From CAVYXK01 sp963772445 (GTDB lineage: Bacteria > Pseudomonadota > Alphaproteobacteria > Acetobacterales > Acetobacteraceae): 64,000 nucleotides of DNA. The position numbers were made by a program, and so were the translations under genes. The notes beneath the pieces were generated by a model. It made no database searches, was not told the origin of the DNA, and saw nothing but the letters and a program-made list of their open reading frames with translations. The stretch is from NCBI GenBank assembly GCA_963772445.1, contig CAVYXK010000017.1:248001-312000 (forward strand). The letters run 5' to 3'. Positions 8,122-18,407 of the stretch are shown here, piece after piece; the stretch's first letter is position 1, and the number at the start of each line of letters is the position of its first letter.

Positions 8122-9588
8122 GTGTTCGGATCGATTGCGGCCCGCGTCCCGCACGACAAGGACTTGTCCGAACGCGCGTGGCGCCTCGAGGTGCTGCGGC
8201 GAGTGCTGGACGGCACACTTTATGACGTACTGCCTCACCCGTTCCACGACGAGCGGAAGGCGGGCGGTGAATACGTACCACTACGGGACCGCCGTCCCTG
8301 CGTGCGATACGCGCTCTGCCGCACAGTGGTCGAGGACAGTGTATCGCTGTTGTTCGGCGAAGGTCGATTCCCGACAATCGACTGCGCGGACGAGCCGACA
8401 CAGGAATCGCTGCACGACCTGCTGGTCGAGGCGGGTGCCAACCGGATAATGATCGATGCCGCCACGCGCGGCTCGGTCGGGTCAGTGGCGATCCTGTTAC
8501 GCATTCTGCACGGGCGCGTCTTCCTGGACGTGCTGGATACGCAATATCTGACTCCGATCTGGGACCCGGAAGCGCCGGACAGGTTGGTATCGGTGCGCGA
8601 GCGCTACAAGGTACGCGGTCGAGCGTTGCGGGAGCAGGGCTTCGACATCCGCGAGGACGAGCTGGAGGCGGACTACTGGTTCGCGCGCGAGTGGACCGCG
8701 AACGATGAGACTTGGTTTTTGCCAGTGCGCGTAGCGGTCGATGCAGCGCGCGTAGCCCCGGAGATCGACGCGGATCGCAGCGTGCGGCACGCCCTTGGCT
8801 TCGTGCCGATGGTCTGGATCCGGAACCTGCCGGGCGGCGACACCCCCGATGGGTGGTGCACCTTCCGGTGTGCAATCGATGCACAAATCGAAATCGACTA
8901 TCAATTGAGCCAGGCGGGGCGCGGCCTGAAGTACAGCTCTGATCCGACGCTGCTGATCAAGGAGCCGGCGGCGCCGGACGGCGAGATCGTCAAGGGCGCA
9001 GGCAACGCGTTGGTTGTCAGCGAAAAGGGCGATGCCCGACTGCTGGAGATTGGCGGTACGGCGTCGGCCGCTGTGCTGGATTACGTACGGACGCTGCGTG
9101 AGTTGGCGCTAGAGAGCGTGCACGGCAACCGGTCGAACGCCGACAAGGTGAGCGCGGCGCAGTCAGGTCGTGCTATGGAAATGATGCATCAGCCGCTGAT
9201 ATGGCTGGCGGATCGGCTGCGTATCTCCTACGGTCAGGAAGGATTGCTGCGGCTGGTGCGAATGATTGTAGCAGCAGCGCAAATGTATCCAATCAAAGTG
9301 CAGGGGCGGTCGGTGCGACTGTCCGCTGGCGCACCATTGTCGCTCCGCTGGCCCGAGTGGTTCTCGCCGACCGGCGAGGACAAACAGCAGGCGGCGAGTA
9401 CCCTGGCAACGCTGCGCGGAGCAGGGCTCATCAGCCGCGAGACCGCCGTCAAGGATCGTGCACCGGTCTATGACGTGGACCACGTGGCCGCTGAGTTGGC
9501 ACGCATCACCGCTGACGAAGCAGTGGCAGATGCGCGTGCTGGAAATCAGGACGCGCACGTGACTGCAGCGGAGACACTCCCCGAATAA
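8122..9588 (+). CDS. Phage portal protein
   Basis: 488 residues starting at GTG 8122. The dodecameric portal forms the DNA channel at the unique capsid vertex and docks the terminase and connector. Supporting features are position right after the terminase, length, the segment FVPMVWIRNLPGG, a long helical region (QIEIDYQLSQAGRGLKYSSD, then the stretch beginning LDYVRTLRELALES) and the C-terminal helix SGRAMEMMHQPLIWLADRL, which looks like the portal stem and wing order of SPP1-type proteins. No frame break was seen. Confidence 0.85.
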   Translation: MFGSIAARVPHDKDLSERAWRLEVLRRVLDGTLYDVLPHPFHDERKAGGEYVPLRDRRPCVRYALCRTVVEDSVSLLFGEGRFPTIDCADEPTQESLHDLLVEAGANRIMIDAATRGSVGSVAILLRILHGRVFLDVLDTQYLTPIWDPEAPDRLVSVRERYKVRGRALREQGFDIREDELEADYWFAREWTANDETWFLPVRVAVDAARVAPEIDADRSVRHALGFVPMVWIRNLPGGDTPDGWCTFRCAIDAQIEIDYQLSQAGRGLKYSSDPTLLIKEPAAPDGEIVKGAGNALVVSEKGDARLLEIGGTASAAVLDYVRTLRELALESVHGNRSNADKVSAAQSGRAMEMMHQPLIWLADRLRISYGQEGLLRLVRMIVAAAQMYPIKVQGRSVRLSAGAPLSLRWPEWFSPTGEDKQQAASTLATLRGAGLISRETAVKDRAPVYDVDHVAAELARITADEAVADARAGNQDAHVTAAETLPE

Positions 9589-9631
9589 CCGGCACAGCGG
9601 CCTGACGCCGCCACAACCACGAGGGACATCG

Positions 9632-10186
9632 ATGTCCGCTACTTCCCCAACTCCGGAGCTGCCCGCGTCGAAGTCTGCGACGGCCAAGGAGCCGGAGACG
9701 TTTTCGCGCGAGTACGTGCAAGAGCTGCGACGAGAAAACGAGCAATGGCGGCACAGAGCGCGTGGCCATGAGAGCGACGCGACCAAGGCACGGGAGGAGA
9801 TGGAGATTGCGAAGCGAGAGCGGGAGGAGGTCGCTGCTAGAGCGAGTAGGGATGCTCAGGCGGCAATCGCGGAAGCGCGTCGTGCCGCCGATGCCCGGAT
9901 CATCCAGGCGGAACTGAAAGCGGCAGCACTGGCAGCGGGTATGGTCGATGTCGACGGGTTGAAGCTGCTTGACACCTCAGTCGTTAAATTGAATGACGGT
10001 GATGTTATAGTACCAGACACCTTCTTCCTGGACGCGAAGAAGGCGAAACCCTGGCTATTCGGCCAAGCCAGCACATCGAGCACGGCGGCGACGCCGAAGG
10101 TCGAACCACCAAGGACCAAGAGTGTGCGTGAAATGGACGACAAGGAACGTCGCGCGTTCGAACGCGAGCACGGCATCTATCGCTGA
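9632..10186 (+). CDS. Capsid scaffold-like protein
   Basis: 184 residues, ATG 9632, between portal and capsid, the usual place of a scaffolding protein. Residues about 25-95 form a charged heptad-rich coiled coil (EYVQELRRENEQWRHRA, then a KAREEME-type run), followed by a segment resembling Gp20-family minor structural proteins (LAAGMVDVDGLKLLD) and a basic, acidic-ended tail (MDDKERRAFEREHGIYR). It would guide assembly of the capsid shell and be absent from mature particles. The role is inferred from position and coiled coil. Confidence 0.72.
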   Translation: MSATSPTPELPASKSATAKEPETFSREYVQELRRENEQWRHRARGHESDATKAREEMEIAKREREEVAARASRDAQAAIAEARRAADARIIQAELKAAALAAGMVDVDGLKLLDTSVVKLNDGDVIVPDTFFLDAKKAKPWLFGQASTSSTAATPKVEPPRTKSVREMDDKERRAFEREHGIYR

Positions 10187-10276
10187 TCACGAGCCGGCTA
10201 CGACAGCGTCGGCGACTCGCCGCCCACCGGGCCATGACGGCCAGGGCCTTCCCCACACGAGAACGAGGAGTCCCCT

Positions 10277-11588
10277 ATGGGCATTCAGAACTTCCCAGCT
10301 CAACTGCAGCCGATCATTCAGCAGGGTTATCTGGAGCACGCGTTTGAAGAGGCTCTGCGCGCCAAACTGGCCTATCGTGCCGTGGCGGATCGCGAGCCGT
10401 TCGAAGGCCAGATCGGTGAAACGAAGACCAAGACCCGCACCGGGCTGCGGCCTCCTGCGACCACGCCGTTGGTACCAGCGAACAACACCAATTTCGACAA
10501 TGGTATGACGCCTTCAGTGCCAGGCGTTGAGCAGTACACGATGACCCTGAATGCCTATGGGGAAACCGTCGATCTCAACGTTGTCACTCAGAAGGTCGGC
10601 ATCGCAAACCAGTTCATCATGAACGCGCGGCAGCTCGCCGAGCAGGCAGCGCGCACCCTCGATACACTGGCGGTGAACGTACTGCTCAACACCTATCTGG
10701 GAGGTAACACGCGCGTACGTGCCACGCTCGGCTCGGCCGGTACCACGATTTCGGTCGATGATATCCGCGGCTTCCAGAATGTATTCACGAGTACCTGGCG
10801 TGCTGGTCGCGGTGTCCGCATCGAACACCCTGACGGTGTCGATCAACGGTACTGCCTATACAATGATCGGTGCCACTCCGGACGGTACGAACGTTTCGAC
10901 CGCTCCGGGTGGGATCTCCGGCACCTTGACCACCTCGACCAACGTATCGGTCGCGAACGGCACCGCGGGTAATCCGGTGGTGGCGTCGATCGCACCGGCG
11001 GTGATCCGGCCCAACAACCGCGCCACGACGGCCGCACTTGTCTCTGGCGATACGTTGACAATGGTGGGCTGCGTGCTGCAGGCGGCGACGCAACTGAGGT
11101 TGAATAACGTGCCGGAGATCGACGGGGCGTACAATTTCTACCTTGATGCACAGCAGCTCCAGGGATTGTTCAACGACACCGCGTTCCAGACCTTGTTCCG
11201 TGGCGCGTACCGTTCGCCGGAGTATCGGCAAGGCGAGGTGTTCGAGCTGGTCGGGGTGCGCTTCATTCCGACCAACCTGGCGCCGCAACAGAACCTGGGT
11301 GGCCTCAATGTCCGTCGCGGGCTGGTTTGCGGCGCGGGAGCGTTGATCGAGGCAGATCTGCCAACGGCGAATACCGAGACCGACAATCCACTCGCCGAGG
11401 AGATCGTAGTGGACGGCGTGCGGATGATCACCCGCGCACCGATGGACCGTTTGCAGCAGATTGTCGCGCAGTCCTGGGAGTGGATCGGAGCGTTCTGCAC
11501 GCCGTCCGATACTACTGCCAATCCGGCCGTGCTGCCGACCGCCACGAATTCGGCGTGGAAGCGGACTGTAGTGATCGAGTCATTGTGA
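10277..11588 (+). pseudogene. Major capsid protein, frame broken near 10796
   Basis: Major head protein after the scaffold gene, with the strong ribosome site GAGGAG before ATG 10277. The first frame reads MGIQNFPAQLQPIIQQGYLE to VDDIRGFQNVFTST; the protein then continues one frame over as GVLVAVSASNTLTVSINGTA to WKRTVVIESL, ending at 11588. Dropping one base (for example T10796 in ACCTGG) gives a continuous protein of 437 residues reading TSTGVLVAV across the joint. Either a real mutation or a sequencing error; no slippery motif supports programmed shifting. A beta-rich insertion (about residues 175-250) may be a surface domain. Confidence 0.85.
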
Positions 11589-11739
11589 CGTCCGACTACA
11601 CTGGCGCGGCTCGCCGGAGGGCGTCTCGAGACGGCTTCGGCGACGCCGCGTGACGCGTCAAATTCGAAAACAGGCGATGGAGTACGACATGTGCAGTCTG
11701 AGCGGCACAGCGCTCGAAGGCATGTCAGGCGGGTGATGG

Positions 11740-12165
11740 ATGTCCGGCACCATCACCCCTTCGCCGGCAGCGGTCTATTCGACCGCACTGTTCAGTGATG
11801 CGGAGAAGGCTGACATTCGCCGCTTCTGCGGCTATCCGGCCTATGGCGGCACGCCGTCGGGGTTCCAGAGCTGGCGGTATTTCCAGGTCTATGGACTGCT
11901 CGAGTTCCGGCTGAACAATCTCGCGCCGGCGGAGGCTCAGACTGTCCGGTACTATGTGAGTACCCTGTATGGCCTCGAAAGCGCGGTCCCAGGTGCTGAG
12001 GGCAACCTGGACACCGATCAAGCTGCAGTGTGGAAGCACAACAAGGACGAGGTCCGGGACCGCGCCGCGCTGTTCGACGACTGGCGGCGGCGGCTGTGCG
12101 GTTTCCTGGGTATTCCGCCGGGGCCAGACCTTGCAAACGGCAATACTATCGGGCTTATTGTCTGA
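11740..12165 (+). CDS. Phage head-tail connector-type protein
   Basis: 141 residues, start ATG 11740. The sequence is helical and Trp/Tyr-rich (DIRRFCGYPAYGG, FQSWRYFQVYGLLE, DDWRRRLCGFLGIPPG). No named family is recognised, but location just after the capsid gene and size fit a head completion or adaptor protein. Its stop overlaps the next start (TGATG at 12163-12167), so the pair is likely co-translated. Confidence 0.6.
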   Translation: MSGTITPSPAAVYSTALFSDAEKADIRRFCGYPAYGGTPSGFQSWRYFQVYGLLEFRLNNLAPAEAQTVRYYVSTLYGLESAVPGAEGNLDTDQAAVWKHNKDEVRDRAALFDDWRRRLCGFLGIPPGPDLANGNTIGLIV

Positions 12166-12824
12166 TGGTATCACAGGCAACAGTCCAGGCCAAGGTGAAC
12201 CAGGGCTTCGGTATCGTCGCCAGCAAGGCCGGCGTGTCCTGTGAGTGGTATCGTCCCAGCCCGGCCAACAACCCGATCTCAGGCGGCAACTGGCTGGGCA
12301 CTTTGCAAGTTTTGTTCGACACCGCGCCTGACCTGATGCAGCGTATCCCGCGCCGGCGGGACAAGCCGGAGGAGTGGTTCGGCGCGTTCGATACCACTGG
12401 CATCGCGGTGGGCGATTACTTGGCCACGCCGAGCCCGGAGACGCTATTCATTGCCGCAATGGATCCGTTTCGGCCGGCACGGCTAGTGCTTTGCAACCGC
12501 ACCGTGGATGTCCGGCAACCGGCCGCAAAAATTGGTTTCGGTGCAATCGGGGGGTATGGCGGCGACACGCGGACAGCGGAGACGGTGCTGGCGAGCAGTT
12601 GGCCTTGTGCGATGGTGCAAGGCACCAAGGGCGAGACGGGCGATACGCGGCTGCCTGGCGACGTGAAACTGCCGTGGTCGATCGTTCTGCTGCCTGCCAT
12701 CCCGGGTCTCGTACTACGCAATGACCTGATCCTGGTTGATGATCTGAACTTCCGCCGCGTGGTCAGCCAGGCCGAATTGACTCCGCTGGGATGGCGGCTG
12801 TCGGTGGTTCTGGAGACCACGTAA
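12165..12824 (+). CDS. Phage structural protein, neck or tail completion
   Basis: 219 residues. ATG 12165 is chosen because it overlaps the preceding stop; an in-frame upstream start at 12030 would add sequence antisense-like to the connector. The protein is beta-rich with a conserved-looking middle (EEWFGAFDTTGIAVGDYLAT) and the segment LVDDLNFRRVVSQAELTPLG near the end, a pattern seen in phage proteins placed between capsid and tail genes. I cannot assign a specific role. Confidence 0.6.
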   Translation: MVSQATVQAKVNQGFGIVASKAGVSCEWYRPSPANNPISGGNWLGTLQVLFDTAPDLMQRIPRRRDKPEEWFGAFDTTGIAVGDYLATPSPETLFIAAMDPFRPARLVLCNRTVDVRQPAAKIGFGAIGGYGGDTRTAETVLASSWPCAMVQGTKGETGDTRLPGDVKLPWSIVLLPAIPGLVLRNDLILVDDLNFRRVVSQAELTPLGWRLSVVLETT

Positions 12825-12828
12825 ATCG

Positions 12829-13886
12829 ATGGCCGACACGTCCGACGTACAAGCAGCTCTGGTCTTGCTGGTGGGCAGCATGCTGTACCCAGCGGGTCTG
12901 GCGGGCGCCGGCGGCTACGATCAGGCCGGCGGCTACGACCTCGGCTCCCTCGCGTATGGCGACCTTGCTAACCTTGTGACCAGTAGCACGGCCGGCCTGC
13001 CGGTTCGCATCTATCGTGGCTGGCCGGTGGCCGAGCAACTCGATATCGACCTGGATAACGGCATCGCGCACGTAACGATTTTCGAGCAGTCCGGCATGTC
13101 GCGGCTTCCGGGCGGCAATCTCGATCCGGATATTTCGATCCCGGTGGTTAGCACGCTGTCGGCGAGCGTCACCGGAAACGTGGTGACGTTCTCCGGATCG
13201 TGCGCGGCAGGGCAGCTCGCCGGCGTCGAGTTCGGCGGCGCGAGCTGGTACTATCCGGTGCAGGCATCGGATACGCCCCTTGTGGTCGCAGAGGCATTGG
13301 CTGCGGTGATCGGCGGCGGCGCCTGGCTGCTGGAGAGCGGGGAGGCAATCACCGACGGGACAGCCGACCCGATCCTGCTGAGCGGCGGAGCAGAAGCCTC
13401 GGCCGGCGGCAGCGGGACCGGCGTGCTTACGATCGATACCACGCTGCCGGTGATCGCCCGCACTGGACAGAGCGGGCAGTCGCGCCGGCGCCCACGCCAG
13501 CAGGAACAAGGCTACTGCATCACTTGCTGGGCGCCGGATCCGGCGAGCCGGGACGCGATTTGCGCTGTGCTCGAACTCGGGTACTGTCGGACACGCGCTG
13601 GCTGCAATTGCCCGATCAGGCGGCGCGGCTGGTGTGGCACGACACGCGCAGTGACGATGTACCGTCGAAAGCGCGGCTGTGGCGACGCGACCTGACGTAT
13701 ACGGTGCGCTACTGGACCACGCTGACAACGGCAGCGCCCCCGATGCTATGGGGTGGTGGTCAGCTCTCCGGCGTGCGGTTCGGCGACGCGGTGCCGGGCC
13801 CAGCGACCGGCACTGTCTATGAGGATATCGGCCGCAACTTGCTGACCGACAGCAGCGGAAATCTGATTGGAGTGCCCCCCGGGTGA
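12829..13886 (+). pseudogene. Phage neck/tail protein, frame broken near 13570
   Basis: Starts at ATG 12829 (MADTSDVQAALVLLVGSMLY) five bases after the previous stop. The first frame carries a convincing protein to about QGYCITCWAPDPASRDAICA, after which the continuation lies one frame back: LSDTRWLQLPDQAARLVW to SGNLIGVPPG, ending 13886. A base appears to have been lost around 13560-13580. The repaired product would be about 352 residues. The stop overlaps the following GTG start as GTGA (13883-13886). The central half is beta-rich with Gly/Ala/Ser repeats. The family is a conserved phage protein of unknown role. Confidence 0.72.
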
Positions 13887-16250
13887 GCGGAACCTACGTC
13901 CCGGTGCCGGTGTCGGTGATTGCCGCTCAGGCGGCGACAATCATCGCCGGTAATGCGTATGCCGGAGTGGACCTGTCGGACGCGTCCGTGACGCCGCCCG
14001 ATATGGGACAGACACAGCTGCTGGCGACCGCGATTTCGCAGCGGCCCGGCATCTCGCTGTCGGCGTCGAACGCGATCGGCAACGGCGTGACCGACGACAC
14101 CGCCGCGATCAACACATTCTTGGCGCGCTTCACGGCTGGCGCGCGCGTGTCGCTGCCTGCTGGCAAGTTCTATCTGATCAACAGCGGTAACCTAGTGGTA
14201 CCCGCCGGTGTGACCATTGAAGGCGCTGGTAATCCGTTCGCACTCGGCGGCACGGCGATGTTGGCAGGCTGCGGGTTCCTGGTGAACCCTGCCTACTCGA
14301 TCGTCATGCGTGATCATTCGTCGCTGCGTGGCGTGCGGGTGCTGCGCCCTGGACTGCTGGCCGCACCCACCGCGGCACAAGCGATCGCGTCGATCGCAAC
14401 GTGGGGCGCTGAGAGCAGCGTTGGCATCTCGATCCCACCAAACATCAACGGCGTGGTGATCCATGATGTCGGGATCGTCGGCTTTAACACCGCGATCAAG
14501 GCACAGGCGGGCGAATTTCACCTGAATCGCATCTGGATCGACTGCTACAACGGCGTGGCGGTCACTGCTGCGGGGGACAATCACTATATATCCGAGGTAC
14601 GCTGCGAGCCATTCTACTGCACTGGTGCAGGTGTGCCGGCGGCCGGCGGAGCGTGGGATCGTCCAGGTATAGCCTTCAATCTATACGGCGGGAATACCGG
14701 CGGCACTCTGGACCGTTGTTTCAGCTTCATGTGGCGAACCGGCCTGGTCATCAATGCGATCGGGGTGACCCAGATCACCGGATGTGGGTTCGAGGTGCAG
14801 GCCTCTCTTCTCAACGGAGTTAATTCAAGCACTACAGCCGGTGTTGTCTTTACTTCCGGTACGCACAGCGCCGAGATAATCATCGCCGATTGCTATCTGA
14901 ACGGGTTTGGAACCGGCGTGAGCTGGGGTTCCTCCGGGGAGATGACCTGGATAGGTGGAAGTATAATCGTCGCCAATGATGGCTATGCTGGGGGTCATGT
15001 GGTGACTGCCGCAGGTCAGCCGGTGTATGGTGGCTTCTACAATGTTCAGTTCAATCTCGGCGGGAACAGTGCGGCGCCTCCGGTATTCACGGTGTCGTCC
15101 GGAGCTTACTCCGTCAAGATTGTTAGTCCCTTCATTACGAACGGGACATTAGCTGGGAACTGGATAAGTCTTCCAGGTGGTGCTACCAATAACCAGGTTG
15201 ATATTATCAATGCGCATGGGGTCAACGGCGGGGCGCCGACCGCCGCAACCGTCCAGACGCACTTCAATGAGAAAGTCTGGGCAACGAGCGATAGCAGCAT
15301 TACTGTTATCGACGCCAGCCCCTCAGCGCCGATTTGCGCTGAGTCCAGCACTGCCGGTGCGACGAGCGCGCAGAATCTCGCGCTCTGGCGGTCTGGGACA
15401 CAGATTGGCTCACTGCGCACGGTCCCAGCCGGCGGCTATCAGCCCGCCACGATCTTACAAACCGATCTCGCCAATGCGTCGCTCGTGCTGGCGCCAAATG
15501 GCACAGGCGCCATCCTGGCCCAGGTGCCGGACGGCACGACGACCGGAGGCAATACGCGCGGCGGTGGGGTGGTTGATCTCCAGACGACCCGCAGCGCCGC
15601 ATCCCAGGTGGCTTCCGGCGGGCGGTCGGCGATCGTGGGCGGTGGTGGCAACACGGCGTCCGGCACGTTCTGCGTGGTCGGCGGAAACAGCAACAGCGTC
15701 TCGGGGGGGACCTCGGTCGCTTTCGGGTTCGCCAATCAGCTCAGCGGAGCGAATTCGTCGGCACCGGGCGGGGCGAACGCCAACGACCATGGGCGTACCT
15801 GGGGTGCTCGTGTGGAGCTCCAATGCAACCGCGATCTCGGGCGCGCAACAGAGCGCCAAGCAGATACTCGGGGGCTCGACCAGCGGCACCACACCGGTCC
15901 GGCTGACTGCGGACGGTCAAGCGGCTGGCGCAGCCAATACGGTGAACATTCCGAGTAACGCCGCCTATGCGCTACGCATTGTCGTGGTGGCGCGCCACGT
16001 CAGCGCTCAAGATGTCGCGGTGTGGCGGCTCGATCCGGTTGTTATCTCATGCGGCAATGGCGCGAGTACCGTCACCGTCGTCGGTGGCGGCACGGCGATC
16101 GCGCCCACGTCATCGACAGGCAGCGTCGCCGGTTGGTCGATCAGCGTGACGGCTGACACTACGAATGGCGGCCTGAACATCACCGCCACCGGGGCTTCCA
16201 GCTATGTGATCGACTGGACCGCCGAGGTGAGTGGACCAGAGGCGGGATAG
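13883..16250 (+). pseudogene. Tail spike with beta-helix and YadA-like repeats, frame broken near 15800
   Basis: GTG 13883 opens a long surface protein. Residues about 45-80 (GNGVTDDTAAINTFLARF) are the classic start of a right-handed beta-helix of the pectate-lyase type, followed by many parallel-strand repeats. Near residue 590, IVGGGGNTASGTFCVVGGNS repeats the GG-x-N-x-A/V-S-G pattern of trimeric-adhesin heads. The frame then shifts by one base near 15800 and resumes as GVLVWSSNATAISGAQQSAK to SYVIDWTAEVSGPEAG, probably the C-terminal trimerisation module. One surplus base (T15800 in ACCTGG) explains it. It lies oddly between neck and sheath genes. Confidence 0.78.
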
Positions 16251-16288
16251 CGCTGACAGCGCCAGTCGCAAACAGGAGACCATGACAG

Positions 16289-17923
16289 ATGCCGATCGTC
16301 CAAGCGGGCGCGATCAACACGACCGCGCTGGTGGTACCCGATCTCTACGTGCAGATCGTGCCGCCGCAGAACCTGGTTATAAATGGGGTGCCGACCAACG
16401 TAGTCGGTGTCGTGGGAACGGCAAGCTGGGGGCCGGTTGGACAGCCGGCTATCGTCGGCACCATGGCCGAATACGCCCATCAGTTCGGGCCAGTGATGAA
16501 CCGAAAATACGATATGGGAACCGCAGTCGCGATCGCCGTTCAGCAGGGGGCGCAGGACTTCGTCTGCGTGCGCGTGACGGACGGCACCGATCAGGCTGCT
16601 GCTGCGATCTTCAATGGCTCTGCCACTTCGAACTACTCGTTTGTGGCAACATCGCTCTATACGGGTTCGCTCGCTAACGGCGATGTGCTGACGCTGTCGA
16701 TGGGTGCCACACCCGGAACCTACAATCTGACGGTTGTGCGACCCGGTTTGCCCGGTGAGCTCTTTACTGGGATCACGAGTACCGGTGCTGCATTTTGGGC
16801 GAACCTGATCGCAGCGGTCAACACCGGAGTGGGCCAATTGCGGGGGCAGTCCCAGCTTGTCACGCTATCGGCGGGCACCGGCTCCAATGCAAGCATCAAC
16901 CCGTCCTCTCTGACGTTGCCGATGTCGATCACGCTCGGGTCCGGCACCGGAGCGACGGTGGGTGTTGATGGTTGCACAACCATCACTGCGGCGACGCTGA
17001 TCGGCCAGGATATCCTTCCACGCAAAGGCATGTATGCGCTGCGGGGTCAGGGGTGCTCGATCGCCGTGCTGGCGGATGCGGACGATTATACGCAGTGGAC
17101 TACGCAGGATGCTTTTGGTCTATCCGAGGGCGTCTATATGATTTGCGTGGCGCCGGCGGGCTCGGCGATCCAAAACGGCATGAGCGGCTACAGCGGTGGC
17201 ACCGTTGACCAAAAGAACGCCGCTGGGCTGAACGATTATGCCTGCAAGCTGTTGCATGGCGATTGGATTTACTGGAACGATCAGACAAATAACGTGCTGC
17301 GGCTGGTTTCGCCGCAGGGCTTCGCGGCCGGTCGGCTGGCCAACCTGTCGCCCGAGCAGTCGGGGCTCAACAAGCAGATCTATTCAGTCGTCGCCTCGCA
17401 GAAATCGGGCGTACCGGGGTCTGGGCAGGCGGGGCAATATGCGCTCGCCGATTTGCAGACCCTGATCGAGAACGGGATTGATGTGATTTGCAATCCGCAG
17501 CCTGGGGGCAGCTATTGGGGCCTACGCGCGGGGCACAACTCGTCGACCAATCCGGCGATCAACAGTGACAACTATACTCGATTGACCAACTACATCTCGG
17601 CGAGCCTTGCGGCCGGAATGGGTGTCTATGTCGGCCAAGTGATTAACTCGACGCTGTTCCAGAATATCCGGGCGACGTTGTTGGCTTTCCTGCAGAACAT
17701 GCTGGGCCAGGGGCTGCTTGGATCGCTGGACGGAAGCACGCCATTCTCAGTGGTGTGCGATACTACGAACAACCCGCTGTCGCGCACATCAATTGGTTAC
17801 GTGCAGGCGGATTGTCAGGTGCAATACCAGGGAATCAACGAGAAGTTCATCGTGAATCTGCAAGGCGGAACTACCGTGCAGGTGACGACACAGACTCTTC
17901 CGAGCGGGCAGGTGGGCCCCTGA
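16289..17923 (+). CDS. Contractile tail sheath protein
   Basis: 544 residues, ATG 16289. Sheath subunits wrap the tail tube and contract to drive the tube through the host envelope. The N-terminus TALVVPDLYVQIVPPQ and GTASWGPVGQP match the usual entry of the family, and the C-terminal third (AAGMGVYVGQVINSTLFQN, then NPLSRTSIGYVQADCQVQYQ) matches the conserved core that ends in a strand exchanged with neighbours. It is directly followed by the tube gene. This gene makes the prophage a myovirus type. Confidence 0.88.
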   Translation: MPIVQAGAINTTALVVPDLYVQIVPPQNLVINGVPTNVVGVVGTASWGPVGQPAIVGTMAEYAHQFGPVMNRKYDMGTAVAIAVQQGAQDFVCVRVTDGTDQAAAAIFNGSATSNYSFVATSLYTGSLANGDVLTLSMGATPGTYNLTVVRPGLPGELFTGITSTGAAFWANLIAAVNTGVGQLRGQSQLVTLSAGTGSNASINPSSLTLPMSITLGSGTGATVGVDGCTTITAATLIGQDILPRKGMYALRGQGCSIAVLADADDYTQWTTQDAFGLSEGVYMICVAPAGSAIQNGMSGYSGGTVDQKNAAGLNDYACKLLHGDWIYWNDQTNNVLRLVSPQGFAAGRLANLSPEQSGLNKQIYSVVASQKSGVPGSGQAGQYALADLQTLIENGIDVICNPQPGGSYWGLRAGHNSSTNPAINSDNYTRLTNYISASLAAGMGVYVGQVINSTLFQNIRATLLAFLQNMLGQGLLGSLDGSTPFSVVCDTTNNPLSRTSIGYVQADCQVQYQGINEKFIVNLQGGTTVQVTTQTLPSGQVGP

Positions 17924-17966
17924 CCGTGGCATTCCGTAACGCGTACAACCTGATGGGAGGCCGGTA

Positions 17967-18407
17967 GTGTCCGGTACCTACAACAATGACTTCTCGCTCG
18001 GCAATGACTGCCGAGTCGTGTTGATCCTCGGCTCACTGGGGCGGTTGGATTTCTCGCATGTGATCGGGTTCACCGCCAATCAACTGGTAAAGAAGCTGCG
18101 TGTGCCGGTGCTGAACTATCCGCCGCTCGGCCGCGATGTGCCGGCGGGTTGGGAGGGCTCATTCGACGTCGAGCGCGCCAACAGCGTGGCCGACGATATG
18201 TCGGTAACCCTGGAGGCGATGTTCTGGAACGGCCAGCGCCTTCCTACGGGACAGCTCTATCAGTATCTCAACGAAGTGGACGGGTCTATATCCACCTATC
18301 TGTTCGAGGGGGTAGCCGTGAACCTGCGCAACGCGGGCACGTTCCACCAGGAACAGACGGTAAAACAGACGGTTGAGTTCTTCGCACGCCGTCGGGTGCG
18401 GCAGTGA
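17967..18407 (+). CDS. Tail tube protein
   Basis: 146 residues from GTG 17967. It stacks in rings to form the inner tube. The beta-rich sequence (DCRVVLILGSLGRLDFSHVI, WEGSFDVERANSVADDM, FHQEQTVKQTVEFFARRR) and its position right after the sheath fit the tube family. Its stop overlaps the next start by four bases (ATGA, 18404-18407). Confidence 0.8.
   Translation: MSGTYNNDFSLGNDCRVVLILGSLGRLDFSHVIGFTANQLVKKLRVPVLNYPPLGRDVPAGWEGSFDVERANSVADDMSVTLEAMFWNGQRLPTGQLYQYLNEVDGSISTYLFEGVAVNLRNAGTFHQEQTVKQTVEFFARRRVRQ

Noticed and set aside
7383..8884. Long antisense frames opposite terminase and portal
   Set aside because: Mirror the codon pattern of the plus-strand genes and show no motif.
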